A stretch of 33,617 bases of DNA from Erysipelotrichia bacterium (GTDB lineage Bacteria > Bacillota_I > Bacilli_A > Erysipelotrichales > Erysipelotrichaceae). The DNA is taken from positions 1-33,617 of the forward strand of contig SAAR01000006.1 in the NCBI GenBank assembly GCA_009916335.1. Reading direction: 5' to 3'. This document shows positions 1 through 7,233 of this stretch, one piece after another (the stretch's first letter is position 1; the number at the start of each line of letters is the position of its first letter). Position numbers and translations under genes: made by a program. The notes under the pieces were generated by a model. It did not search any database. It saw only the letters and a list, made by a program, of their open reading frames with translations, and was not told where the DNA came from.

Positions 1-60
1 AAGAAATAAAATGTAAAAATGTAATAAAACGGTATGTTTTCTGAAAACATTATGAAAATA

Positions 61-89
61 TAGACTTTATATTTCTATTAATTTATAAT
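61..89 (+). promoter_or_regulatory. Candidate promoter, TAGACT-17-TATAAT
   Basis: A TAGACT -35 (61-66) lies exactly 17 bp before a perfect TATAAT -10 (84-89), upstream of the membrane protein gene at 110. The start site would fall close to the Shine-Dalgarno, so the leader would be very short, which lowers confidence. The same ATAGACTTT -35 region recurs at 8201 and 23195. Confidence 0.4.
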
Positions 90-109
90 GAAAACAGGAG
101 GAAAGGGAA

Positions 110-631
110 ATGAACAATCTATTTTTATTTGCTATGTTTTTCATTGTATTCGTATTGATTGTAACATTCAGTATTTTGTACATACAAAGAAAGGACGCAC
201 GCTTATTATTACTAGATATTGGTTTTATTTTATTGGCGATTAGCTGGTATTTTATTTTTGATGAAAGTATATCATTAAGTGCATATCTTATGTGGTTTAC
301 CTGCTTAAGTTTACTTAGTATCATTATTGTTTTATCGTACTTATATACGGAGAGAAAATCAATGCTTTCATTATTGATTGCGATTTTATTAAGTGCATTC
401 TGGTTATTCACATTTTGTACAGAAGATGGCAGTGTTCGTTTAGCCATTGCTTTAAAGGGACACCCTAAGGTTGCCTATACAACAGCATTAGTAGAAAATC
501 GCCATATGCGTACAAAGGATATATCTTATTATATATCACAAGAATTAATTCATACGGAAAATGGGACCTTGTCATTTTTTGAGTGTCATAACCTCGGCTT
601 TTTAAAGATTAGTCAATATTGTGAAAAGTGA
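110..631 (+). CDS. Small multi-pass membrane protein of unknown function
   Basis: This 173-residue protein is not recognised. The N-terminal 105 residues form about four hydrophobic segments (roughly 4-26, 31-50, 57-78 and 84-103) separated by short charged loops. The last 65 residues are soluble and mixed in charge, with 'ALKGHPKVAYTTALVENRH' and a C-terminal part rich in aromatic residues. There is no signal peptide cleavage site, so it should stay in the cytoplasmic membrane. The start is supported by AGGAGG at 96-101. A hairpin terminator follows at about 636-671, so it is probably monocistronic. No function is proposed. Confidence 0.7.
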   Translation: MNNLFLFAMFFIVFVLIVTFSILYIQRKDARLLLLDIGFILLAISWYFIFDESISLSAYLMWFTCLSLLSIIIVLSYLYTERKSMLSLLIAILLSAFWLFTFCTEDGSVRLAIALKGHPKVAYTTALVENRHMRTKDISYYISQELIHTENGTLSFFECHNLGFLKISQYCEK

Positions 632-635
632 AAGT

Positions 636-671
636 AAAGGGATCAGGATTGCTTGTCAACTTGATTCTTTT
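636..671 (+). terminator. Rho-independent terminator
   Basis: The imperfect stem AAGGGATCA / TTGATTCTT with a loop of about 15 nt is followed by a run of seven or more T residues. It lies just after the membrane protein stop codon. Confidence 0.55.
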
Positions 672-697
672 TTTCTACTAGATAATTCGTTAATTTA

Positions 698-706
698 TGG
701 TATAGT
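698..706 (+). promoter_or_regulatory. Extended -10 promoter of dtd-folD operon
   Basis: TGGTATAGT (TG-n-TATAGT) about 25 nt before the dtd start matches an extended -10 element. No good -35 hexamer is visible, as is common for extended -10 promoters. Confidence 0.45.
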
Positions 707-730
707 ATATAAGAAAAAAGGGTGATAAAT

Positions 731-1177
731 ATGAAAGTTGTACTACAAAGAGTAAAACACGCAAGTGTTAGTATAAATGAAAAGATTCATGCAGGAATAG
801 AGGCAGGATTATTATTGCTAGTTGGTTTTGAGGATAGTGATACAGAGGAAATCCTAGAAAAAGTAGCTAAGAAATGTGTAGAGCTTAGAATTTTTGAAGA
901 TGCACAAGGGAAAATGAATTTGTCTTTAAAAGATGTTCAAGGCGAACTCTTAAGTATTTCACAGTTTACTTTGTATGCGGATTGTAAGAAAGGCAAAAGA
1001 CCTAGCTTTACAAAGGCAGGAGAACCGACATTTTCAAGTAAGATGTATGATCGTTTTAATCACTTATTAGCTAGTAATGATGTAAGTGTTAAAACAGGTG
1101 TGTTTGGGGCAGATATGCAAGTGTCATTATTGAATGATGGACCAGTTACGATTATTTTAGATAGTAAGGAGCTATAA
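731..1177 (+). CDS. dtd: D-aminoacyl-tRNA deacylase
   Basis: A 148-residue DTD-family enzyme that hydrolyses D-amino acids wrongly attached to tRNA (D-Tyr-tRNA and others), a cytoplasmic proofreading step. The N-terminus [15 protein letters not shown] and the SQFTLYAD signature (about residues 77-84), with '[12 protein letters not shown]' after it, are family hallmarks. The later '[11 protein letters not shown]' matches the conserved Gly-cisPro-type C-terminal region 'xNxGPVT'. A GTG codon at 722 is in frame but sits inside the Shine-Dalgarno (GGGTGA), so the ATG at 731 is the likely start. The length is normal for the family. It is followed after 1 nt by folD, so the two are co-transcribed. 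Confidence 0.95.
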   Translation: MKVVLQRVKHASVSINEKIHAGIEAGLLLLVGFEDSDTEEILEKVAKKCVELRIFEDAQGKMNLSLKDVQGELLSISQFTLYADCKKGKRPSFTKAGEPTFSSKMYDRFNHLLASNDVSVKTGVFGADMQVSLLNDGPVTIILDSKEL

Positions 1178-1178
1178 A

Positions 1179-2045
1179 ATGGAAAAAATAGTTTATGGAA
1201 GTGAAATAGCAAAAGCGATTAAAGAAGAGATGAAGGCAAATATTGAGGCACTAGAAAAAGCTGGTAAGAGATTGCCACATTTAGTTGTGATATTGATTGG
1301 TAATGATGTTGGTAGCTGTGCTTATGTAAAAGGGAAAGAAAGTGCTTGTCATATGATTGGTATGAAAAACACAACGCTTCGTTTTGATGAAAAGATAAGT
1401 GAAGAAACCTTATTAGCAAAGATAGATGAGTTAAATAAAGATAATCAGGTAGATGGTATTTTAGTTCAATTACCATTACCAAAACATATTGATGAAAAGA
1501 AAGTTTTATTCGCTATTGATCCTACTAAAGATGTCGATGGTTTTCACCCTTTTAATATGGGAAAGATGCAAATTGGGGAACCAACTTTTTTACCATGTAC
1601 GCCAAAAGGTGTGATGCGTATATTAAAAACGATAGGGTATGATGACTTATCAGGACTTCACGCTGTGGTGATAGGACGTAGTAATATTGTAGGAAAACCA
1701 ATTGCTCAGATGTTATTGAACAAACATGCGACGCTTACCATTGCCCACTCTAAAACAAAAGATATTAAGACTGTTTGTGCCACTGCTGATATTGTGGTAG
1801 TCGCTGTGGGGGTACCTAAATTAATCAAGGCGGATTGGTTAAAGCAAGGAGCAGTGGTCATAGATGTAGGAATGAATCGTAATGAAAACAATAAATTATG
1901 TGGTGATGTTGACTTTGATGATTGCTTATCAAAGGTGAAATATATAACACCTGTTCCTAAAGGAGTAGGACCGATGACCATTGCCATGTTGCTTGAGAAT
2001 ACATTAGAATCTTATTACCTAAGAGAAAAAGGGGAGGTTAAATAA
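1179..2045 (+). CDS. folD: Methylenetetrahydrofolate dehydrogenase / methenyl-THF cyclohydrolase
   Basis: FolD is the cytoplasmic bifunctional enzyme that interconverts 5,10-methylene-THF, methenyl-THF and 10-formyl-THF using NADP. It supplies one-carbon units for purines, thymidylate and formyl-Met. The 288 residues match the usual length. Conserved motifs are 'SCAYVKGKESAC' (Tyr and Lys of the cyclohydrolase site, near residue 50), 'DGILVQLPLPKHID' (near 97), 'DVDGFHPFNMG' (near 122), the Rossmann 'VIGRSNIVGKP' (near 165) and 'TPVPKGVGPMTIAMLLENT' (near 258). It begins 1 nt after dtd and overlaps the DUF951 gene by one base (TAATG), so translation is probably coupled across the three genes. 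Confidence 0.96.
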   Translation: MEKIVYGSEIAKAIKEEMKANIEALEKAGKRLPHLVVILIGNDVGSCAYVKGKESACHMIGMKNTTLRFDEKISEETLLAKIDELNKDNQVDGILVQLPLPKHIDEKKVLFAIDPTKDVDGFHPFNMGKMQIGEPTFLPCTPKGVMRILKTIGYDDLSGLHAVVIGRSNIVGKPIAQMLLNKHATLTIAHSKTKDIKTVCATADIVVVAVGVPKLIKADWLKQGAVVIDVGMNRNENNKLCGDVDFDDCLSKVKYITPVPKGVGPMTIAMLLENTLESYYLREKGEVK

Positions 2046-2248
2046 TGATTGAGCATGAATACGATTTAAATGATATTGTAGAAATGAAGAAACAACACCC
2101 ATGTAAGAAAAGTAAATATTGGAAAATTATTCGCATGGGAGCTGATATTAGAATTAAATGTCAGGGGTGTGGAGCATCAGTATTATTTCCTCGCAGTGAA
2201 TTTGAGAAAAAATTAAAGAAAGTAATTGAGAAGGCTAACAAAGAATAG
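2045..2248 (+). CDS. DUF951 family small protein
   Basis: A 67-residue protein with the DUF951 layout: 'YDLNDIVEMKKQHPC...W.I.R.GADIRIKCQGCG', then a basic, Lys-rich helix. Three cysteines (HPC near residue 20 and the CQGC pair near 40) suggest metal binding, which is inference. Family members are small Firmicute proteins of unknown role, often next to folate or translation genes. The ATG overlaps the folD stop codon. The coding 3' end forms the left arm of the operon's terminator. Confidence 0.88.
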   Translation: MIEHEYDLNDIVEMKKQHPCKKSKYWKIIRMGADIRIKCQGCGASVLFPRSEFEKKLKKVIEKANKE

Positions 2249-2257
2249 CCTTTTTTC
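2231..2257 (+). terminator. Terminator of dtd-folD-DUF951
   Basis: A perfect 7-bp stem, AAGGCTA (2231-2237) and TAGCCTT (2246-2252), runs into a T tract. It overlaps the last codons and the stop of the DUF951 gene. Confidence 0.75.
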
Positions 2258-2292
2258 TATTTCATTCATTAAAAAATTTGTAGTAAGTTAAT

Positions 2293-2329
2293 AAAAAGCT
2301 AAGCCTTTATTAGTGCTGCTTAGCCTTTT
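2293..2329 (-). terminator. Terminator of the SdpRI-ABC operon (probably bidirectional)
   Basis: The stem AAAAGCTAAGC / GCTTAGC(C)TTTT has one bulged base and A/T tracts on both sides. It lies between convergent genes, 3' of the ABC permease, and can serve the minus strand (ending TTTTT) and back up the plus-strand terminator. Confidence 0.65.
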
Positions 2330-2332
2330 AAA

Positions 2333-3988
2333 TTATAGTTTGTTAAATATACGATCTACTATTTTATGAATGTACAAGTAGAGTACAATTGTTAATACAC
2401 TTAATACTAAAGTGATTGCAATGGTAAACATAGGTAGTGTGTTTTTAGGAATATAGAAAGCAAGAAAACCAATAGAGATGGCAATCGCAACGCCACCGAA
2501 TAAAGCAATCGCACCATTGATATTTTGTTTTACGGCAGCAGCCTCTTGTTCCCAGATAAGTTTAGGGTGAAGTAAATCTATTAGAAAACCTAAATAGTTC
2601 GCTAAGATTGTGGTAATCATTGCACAAAATAGAAACACAACAATTGCTAATATAGGAAGTCTTATTAACAAACAAACAGGAATCATAGGTAATAAAATAG
2701 ACACGATTGAAGTGATTGCACCACAACCTACTTTAGCGTTAATTTGGGTTTGTAAATCAACAGGAATATACTTCATAAAAATATAATTGCTTCCTTCTCT
2801 TGAAATAGCCGTTGCTGCGATTAAGTTTAAATTTCCACAAGCAATCCCACACAACAAACCAGCAATCGCAATAAAATATATAAAGTTAGTATCCTTGATA
2901 AAGAAGTCTAATGCTCCTTGATTAATGATGTGAATCAATTGTGATAAATCACTAGTGAACAAGGTAATTAAAATCATTAAAGCAGGGAGTAAAGCCATCA
3001 CAATACAATTCATTAAATAGACAGGTGTACGAAATAATAAATGAAATTCTTTTTTAATGTAAGTAGAAAGAATCGAACGTCTTTGTAATTGTTTATGTAA
3101 AGCTTGTTTAGAAAGCTGTTTTTTAGAGGAAGAGCTTTCTTCCACACCGATCACACCTGCAAAATATACTGTTTTGGCAATATACATGAAGATGATGAAA
3201 GCGAATAAAGTGATTCCTAAATAAATAAGTAAAGCAATAAAATCAGTGTTGATGATTGCTTTGACTAAAAAAGGAATCGCAAAAAATAAGTAAGAAAAGA
3301 TTGATAGTAAAGAATTATTGCCTTCTTGAAGAAGAGCAATTAATTGGCTTTGATCTAATGTATCTATTTGTCCTAAACCATAGCTTATGGCAAAGGAAAA
3401 TGCCAATACTAAAATACTACCAATGATATTGAAATGATCACGATTTTGCATAAACGGAGCAAAACGCATTATCAACATAGTGAGGATAGAGGATAGCACT
3501 AATGGATAAATAGGTAGTGTTAATATTGCAATCATCATAAATAAAAGTAACGGTAAAGTAAGTGAACTTACTTGTAGATAGCTGATGAGTAAAGGAATAC
3601 ACGTCAATATACTAAATAATAATTCATAAAGCATACACACAAAAAATTTAGAAGTAATAATACTTTGTGCATTAAGAGGTAGTGCTAATAGTGTATTAAT
3701 ATCCTTACTAAAATAGTAAATAGAAGGAATTAAGAATAGAGAAAAGACAAAAATAAATAATGAAACTAATTGAAAACCTGCTAAAAAGATGACGCCTTCT
3801 TGATGAATTTGACTAGCAAACATAAAACCTGTTTTAAATAGCTGATAAAACATAAGGATCGTTGGCAAGAAACAAACACCTAAGATTATATAAATAAGAA
3901 TATTAAGTTTATTTTTCTTTTCTCCATAGTTAATACCACCAAAGCTACACTTAAGCTGTACGAAGATTAAACTTTTTAAATTATTCAT
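2333..3988 (-). CDS. ABC-2 type exporter permease
   Basis: A 551-residue integral membrane protein with about 12-14 hydrophobic segments and a cytoplasmic, Ser/Lys-rich linker near residues 285-310 ('EESSSSKKQLSKQ'). No ATPase motifs are present. The layout fits large ABC-2 type permeases that pair with a separate ATPase. The gene overlaps the upstream ATPase gene by 8 bp, so the two proteins almost certainly form one transporter. The substrate cannot be read. The SdpI-like gene upstream suggests export of, or resistance to, an antimicrobial peptide, which is inference. Confidence 0.8.
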   Translation of the reverse strand: MNNLKSLIFVQLKCSFGGINYGEKKNKLNILIYIILGVCFLPTILMFYQLFKTGFMFASQIHQEGVIFLAGFQLVSLFIFVFSLFLIPSIYYFSKDINTLLALPLNAQSIITSKFFVCMLYELLFSILTCIPLLISYLQVSSLTLPLLLFMMIAILTLPIYPLVLSSILTMLIMRFAPFMQNRDHFNIIGSILVLAFSFAISYGLGQIDTLDQSQLIALLQEGNNSLLSIFSYLFFAIPFLVKAIINTDFIALLIYLGITLFAFIIFMYIAKTVYFAGVIGVEESSSSKKQLSKQALHKQLQRRSILSTYIKKEFHLLFRTPVYLMNCIVMALLPALMILITLFTSDLSQLIHIINQGALDFFIKDTNFIYFIAIAGLLCGIACGNLNLIAATAISREGSNYIFMKYIPVDLQTQINAKVGCGAITSIVSILLPMIPVCLLIRLPILAIVVFLFCAMITTILANYLGFLIDLLHPKLIWEQEAAAVKQNINGAIALFGGVAIAISIGFLAFYIPKNTLPMFTIAITLVLSVLTIVLYLYIHKIVDRIFNKL

Positions 3989-4703
3989 TGCTGACCACCT
4001 TTAAGAATAGATTTTCTAAACTTTCATTTTCACCATACTTTGTTTTTAAAGTATCTAGTGTACCAAAGAAGATGATTTTTCCTTTATTAATGATTGCTAC
4101 TTTGTCGCACAGCTTTTCAGCAACTTCTAACACATGAGTAGAGAAGAAAACAGTATTTCCTTTTTTTGCATGTTCTTTCATCAATTGTTTTAAATGATAA
4201 CTAGATTGAGGATCCAAACCTGTCATTGGCTCATCTAATATCCAGACACTAGGTTCACTTAATAAAGCACCCATGATGACAATTTTTTGACGCATTCCAT
4301 GAGAATAGGAAATGATTTTGTTGTTTAAAGCTTTCTCCATTTCAAAAATTTTACATAGTTCATCAATTCGCTGTTTTCTTATTTCGCTATCCACATTGTA
4401 AATATCGCCCATAAAATTAAGGTATTCAATGCCTTTTAAACGTAAGAAAATATCGGGACTATCAGGGACAAAACCAAATTGTCTTTTCGCCTCGATGGAT
4501 TGTTTTGCTATATCTAATCCATTGATTAATATTTCCCCTTCATCAGCTTTTAATATACCTGTCATCATTTTAAGCGTGGTTGTTTTCCCTGCTCCATTAG
4601 GACCGATAAAACCGATGATTTCTCCTGTGGGAATGGTTAAATTGATGTGATCGACGGCTTTGTGATCACCATAGCTTTTGCTTATATTTGTTAATTGAAT
4701 CAT
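3981..4703 (-). CDS. ABC transporter ATP-binding protein
   Basis: A 240-residue ATPase subunit. Walker A is GPNGAGKTT (about 33-41), the signature loop is degenerate ('YSHGMRQK' in place of LSGGQ), Walker B is 'VWILDEP' and the H-loop is 'FFSTHVLE'. The SHGM signature is common in ABC-2 exporters of the drug, peptide and lantibiotic-immunity type. It starts 1 nt after the SdpI-like stop codon and overlaps the permease gene by 8 bp, so all four genes here form one operon. It is peripheral to the membrane and powers the permease. Confidence 0.9.
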   Translation of the reverse strand: MIQLTNISKSYGDHKAVDHINLTIPTGEIIGFIGPNGAGKTTTLKMMTGILKADEGEILINGLDIAKQSIEAKRQFGFVPDSPDIFLRLKGIEYLNFMGDIYNVDSEIRKQRIDELCKIFEMEKALNNKIISYSHGMRQKIVIMGALLSEPSVWILDEPMTGLDPQSSYHLKQLMKEHAKKGNTVFFSTHVLEVAEKLCDKVAIINKGKIIFFGTLDTLKTKYGENESLENLFLKVVSNE

Positions 4704-4704
4704 A

Positions 4705-5352
4705 TTATCTGCCTTTCTTTTTTCGATATAAAAAATAAGAATAGATGTACGGGATAAATCCCATAATGAAAACTAAAATGAGAATATATGCCATCATAAA
4801 TTTTGCTGGTAAAAAGATTGTTAATAGCATCATTAAACCAGTGATACTCCAAATAAAACCTGCTAAACGATGGGTTTTATTCCAATTTTCTTCATCATCT
4901 AATGCCCAAGGTGTTTTGATGCCAACGGTATAACTTTGTTTGCATTTAGGCAAATAGTTACCAATGAATAAAAACAAAATACCAATGAATAGCGAAGTTG
5001 CTTTTGTGATGTTGATATCCAAACCGTTAGGTAAAGCAGCATTGATGGTAAAGCAACATATAAAATTAGTCAAGATAGGAATGAAGCAATACATAAGTGT
5101 ATACATAACTTTAGGAATGTTTTGATATTTAGGATCTTTATCCATTGCCCATAAAACAAAGATATGCATCAGCAGTAGACCAAAAGGAAATCCAAATAAG
5201 GCTATGGGTTTATTTGCATAATTGTCAATCTCGCCTGTAGCATTCCAGTGAATAGGTATTTGTTCAGGTAATTGAGAATAGAAAATTAAACCGATTGCAA
5301 TTGGGAATAAACAAGCGATGGAAGAGATGATTAATGCTTTTTTGTTTTTCAT
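4705..5352 (-). CDS. sdpI: SdpI-like membrane protein (DUF1648 / SdpI family)
   Basis: A 215-residue protein with about six membrane segments. The first loop holds the DUF1648 pattern 'LPEQIPIHWNATGEIDNYANKP' (Leu-Pro-x-x-Ile-Pro-x-His-Trp-Asn near residues 28-38). The C-terminal part holds the SdpI pattern 'GNYLPKCKQSYTVGIKTPWALDDEENWNKTHRLAG'. In Bacillus subtilis SdpI gives immunity to the SdpC cannibalism toxin and sequesters the repressor SdpR at the membrane. It lies 3 nt downstream of an ArsR/SdpR-like regulator, the same order as sdpR-sdpI. No SdpC-like toxin gene is seen in the window, so the peptide it responds to is unknown. Confidence 0.85.
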   Translation of the reverse strand: MKNKKALIISSIACLFPIAIGLIFYSQLPEQIPIHWNATGEIDNYANKPIALFGFPFGLLLMHIFVLWAMDKDPKYQNIPKVMYTLMYCFIPILTNFICCFTINAALPNGLDINITKATSLFIGILFLFIGNYLPKCKQSYTVGIKTPWALDDEENWNKTHRLAGFIWSITGLMMLLTIFLPAKFMMAYILILVFIMGFIPYIYSYFLYRKKKGR

Positions 5353-5355
5353 AAT

Positions 5356-5616
5356 TTATTTTCCTCCTGTAAATTGCTTTAAATAGATCATGAGTTCTTG
5401 AAAAACAGATGCATTTAATTCGTAAAAAATAAAGTTTTTATTTTTGCTTTCACGAATTAAATCTGCTTTCTTTAAAATAGATAAGTGGTATGAAATCGTT
5501 GCTTGTGTCATATCGAAATGTTTTGCAATTTCACCAGCTGACATACGTTTACTTTTTAACAGGTCCAGTATTTCTGTTCTAACTGGATCAGATAGTGCTT
5601 TAAAAGTTTTTTGCAA
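5356..5616 (-). CDS. sdpR: ArsR-family autorepressor, SdpR-like
   Basis: An 86-residue winged-helix repressor. 'LSDPVRTEILDLLKSKRMSAGEIAKHFDMTQATISYHLSILKKADLI' (residues 8-54) is the ArsR helix-turn-helix with the TQATISYHL recognition helix, followed by a wing 'RESKNKNFIFYEL'. No metal-binding Cys pairs are present, which sets it apart from metal sensors and agrees with SdpR. The start is a TTG, 8 nt after a perfect AGGAGG; no ATG fits as well. It is the first gene of the operon with sdpI and the ABC pair. Its promoter overlaps a perfect palindrome, so autorepression is likely. Confidence 0.88.
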   Translation of the reverse strand: MQKTFKALSDPVRTEILDLLKSKRMSAGEIAKHFDMTQATISYHLSILKKADLIRESKNKNFIFYELNASVFQELMIYLKQFTGGK

Positions 5617-5630
5617 TGTGGATACCTCCT

Positions 5631-5658
5631 ATCTATTTAGAAATATTTCTAAATAGAT
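5631..5658. promoter_or_regulatory. Perfect 28-bp palindromic operator of the SdpR-like repressor
   Basis: The half-site ATCTATTTAGAAAT is followed directly by its exact reverse complement. The palindrome lies between the sdpR Shine-Dalgarno and the -10 box, touching the -10 (5657-5662, minus strand). An occupied site would block RNA polymerase. Assignment to SdpR is inferred from position. Confidence 0.7.
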
Positions 5659-5685
5659 AATATCATTAAGGGTGTATATTTACAA
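5657..5685 (-). promoter_or_regulatory. Promoter of sdpR-sdpI-ABC operon
   Basis: On the minus strand, -35 TTGTAA (5685-5680) and -10 TATTAT (5662-5657) are separated by exactly 17 bp. The predicted start falls inside the 28-bp palindrome. Confidence 0.65.
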
Positions 5686-5703
5686 GAGCTATTTTGGTTA
5701 ACG

Positions 5704-5718
5704 TCTAAATAGATTTAG
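5704..5718. promoter_or_regulatory. Second, shorter SdpR-like operator
   Basis: TCTAAATAGAT repeats 11 bases of the main operator half-site and sits within the small palindrome CTAAAT-AG-ATTTAG. It lies upstream of the sdpR -35 and between the divergent sdpR and SDR genes, so it could help loop repression or touch the SDR promoter. This rests on sequence similarity alone. Confidence 0.4.
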
Positions 5719-5779
5719 TGAATTTGTGGTTTATAGGTGTGAAATAGGGCAAATCATTAGGTATTTGATGATTCGATGA

Positions 5780-5785
5780 TATAAT
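5780..5785 (+). promoter_or_regulatory. -10 element for the SDR gene
   Basis: A perfect TATAAT lies about 30 nt before the SDR start codon. The only -35 candidate at 17-bp spacing is the weak TTAGGT (5757-5762). Confidence 0.4.
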
Positions 5786-5814
5786 AAAACTATAAAATAC
5801 AAGGAGGGTTTTAA

Positions 5815-6576
5815 ATGAAAGTGTTAGAAAATAATGTAACGATTATTACTGGAGGTGGTAGAGGAATTGGTTTTGGTTTATCAAAGGCATTTGCGAAAGC
5901 AGGTTCTAATTTAGTGTTGACTGGTCGAAACGAAAAGACTTTACAAGATGCAAAAGAAAAATTAGAGAGTGAATATGGCATTCAAGTGTTGTGTGTAGCT
6001 GCTGATGGAGCAGATGAAAATGCAGTACAAAATGTCATTGATAAAGCAGTAGCAACCTTTGGGAAAATCAATGCACTAATTAATAATGCACAGATTAGTG
6101 CTTCTGGGGTAATGCTTGCAGATCATACAAAAGAAGATTTTGATAAGGCAATCTACTCAGGTTTATATGCTAGTTTCTTTTATATGAAAGCAGCATATCC
6201 TTATTTGAAACAGTCAAAAGGTAGCGTTATTAACTTTGCCTCAGGTGCAGGATTGTTTGGGAAATTAGGACAATCTAGCTACGCAGCCGCAAAAGAAGGG
6301 ATTCGTGGAATGAGTCGTGTTGCCGCAGCGGAGTGGGGACCTGATAATATTAACGTGAATGTCATTTGTCCATTGGCAATGACTGAAGGATTAGCAAAAT
6401 GGAAGGAAGAATACCCAGACTTATTTGAAAAAACAATACAAGGTATTCCTATGCAACGTTTTGCTGATGCAGAAAATGATATTGGTGCAGCTGCTGTTTT
6501 CTTTGCTAGTGAAGCAGGGCATTATATTACAGGAGAAACAATGACGATTCAAGGAGGATCAGGGTTACGTCCATAA
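5815..6576 (+). CDS. SDR-family oxidoreductase
   Basis: A 253-residue classical short-chain dehydrogenase/reductase. The NAD(P) motif TGGGRGIG is at residues 12-19, a variant NNAQ (usually NNAG) at 90-93, and the catalytic Ser143, Tyr156 and Lys160 (YAAAK) are present. The C-terminal 'YITGETMTIQGGSGLRP' is the usual SDR ending. Asp/Arg cofactor-choice residues are not clear ('TGRNEKT' after beta-2 favours NADP, inferred). The substrate is unknown; family relatives include 3-oxoacyl-ACP reductases, 2,4-dienoyl-CoA reductases and sugar dehydrogenases. It has its own AAGGAGG site and terminator, so it is a single-gene unit. Confidence 0.9.
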   Translation: MKVLENNVTIITGGGRGIGFGLSKAFAKAGSNLVLTGRNEKTLQDAKEKLESEYGIQVLCVAADGADENAVQNVIDKAVATFGKINALINNAQISASGVMLADHTKEDFDKAIYSGLYASFFYMKAAYPYLKQSKGSVINFASGAGLFGKLGQSSYAAAKEGIRGMSRVAAAEWGPDNINVNVICPLAMTEGLAKWKEEYPDLFEKTIQGIPMQRFADAENDIGAAAVFFASEAGHYITGETMTIQGGSGLRP

Positions 6577-6587
6577 TAATAAGAAAG

Positions 6588-6619
6588 AGCATAGTCATAC
6601 AAAAAACTATGCTTTTTTT
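6588..6619 (+). terminator. Terminator of the SDR gene
   Basis: A perfect 8-bp stem, AGCATAGT (6588-6595) and ACTATGCT (6606-6613), with a 10-nt loop and seven T residues. Confidence 0.85.
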
Positions 6620-6695
6620 AAAAAAGTCATCTAGTTATTAAAACTAGCTTGTATAATTGTTTGGATTATGTTAGTATAGAAATACGAGGTAATTT

Positions 6696-7232
6696 ATGAA
6701 AAAAGAAATTGTGGAATGGAGTCAAACGCTGATTGCATATCAATTACCAAGATGGGAAGAACTACCTAACTTTGATTTATACAGTGATCAAGTGATTCAG
6801 ATGATTCATGGCTATTTACAACCTCTTATTAAACAAGATGAAGTAGTCATTACTAGCTCAATGATAAACAATTATGTTAAAAATAAGATGATGCCAAAGC
6901 CAGTGAAAAAGAAATATCAACGTGTTCATTTAGCCTATTTGATTGCGATTAGTATGTTAAAGCAAGTGCTGACGATTGAACAGATCAATGCTGGTATTAC
7001 TTATCAAGCAGAAATATCAGGATTAAAAAATGCATACAATTTATTTTGTGAATCTATGGAAAATGCGATTGCTAATATCGTATTGCAAATACAAGGACGT
7101 TATCAAGAAGTGGATAATGTCATAAGTGAAGAAATGCAAGCACTATCATTTGCAAGCAAAGCATTTGCGTTTAAAATTGTCGCAGAGAAGATTGTCGATA
7201 CCAATTCAGTGGAAAATAAGGAGAAAAAATAA
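6696..7232 (+). CDS. DUF1836 domain protein
   Basis: A 178-residue protein with the DUF1836 pattern: 'LPRWEELPNFDLYSDQVIQMI' near residues 18-38, then 'ITSSMINNYVKNKMMPKPVKKKYQRVHLAYLIAISMLKQ' (52-90), which looks like a MerR-like DNA-reading segment ('MINNYVK..MPKP'). The rest is helical. The family is found in Firmicutes and is of unknown function; a DNA-binding role is suggested by the fold pattern only. It ends 1 nt before the DegV start codon, so the two form an operon. Confidence 0.85.
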   Translation: MKKEIVEWSQTLIAYQLPRWEELPNFDLYSDQVIQMIHGYLQPLIKQDEVVITSSMINNYVKNKMMPKPVKKKYQRVHLAYLIAISMLKQVLTIEQINAGITYQAEISGLKNAYNLFCESMENAIANIVLQIQGRYQEVDNVISEEMQALSFASKAFAFKIVAEKIVDTNSVENKEKK

Positions 7233-7233
7233 G

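Noticed and set aside
67..447. 126-codon minus-strand frame
   Set aside because: It is opposite the small membrane protein gene, which has a strong Shine-Dalgarno, while this frame has none and an atypical residue mix.
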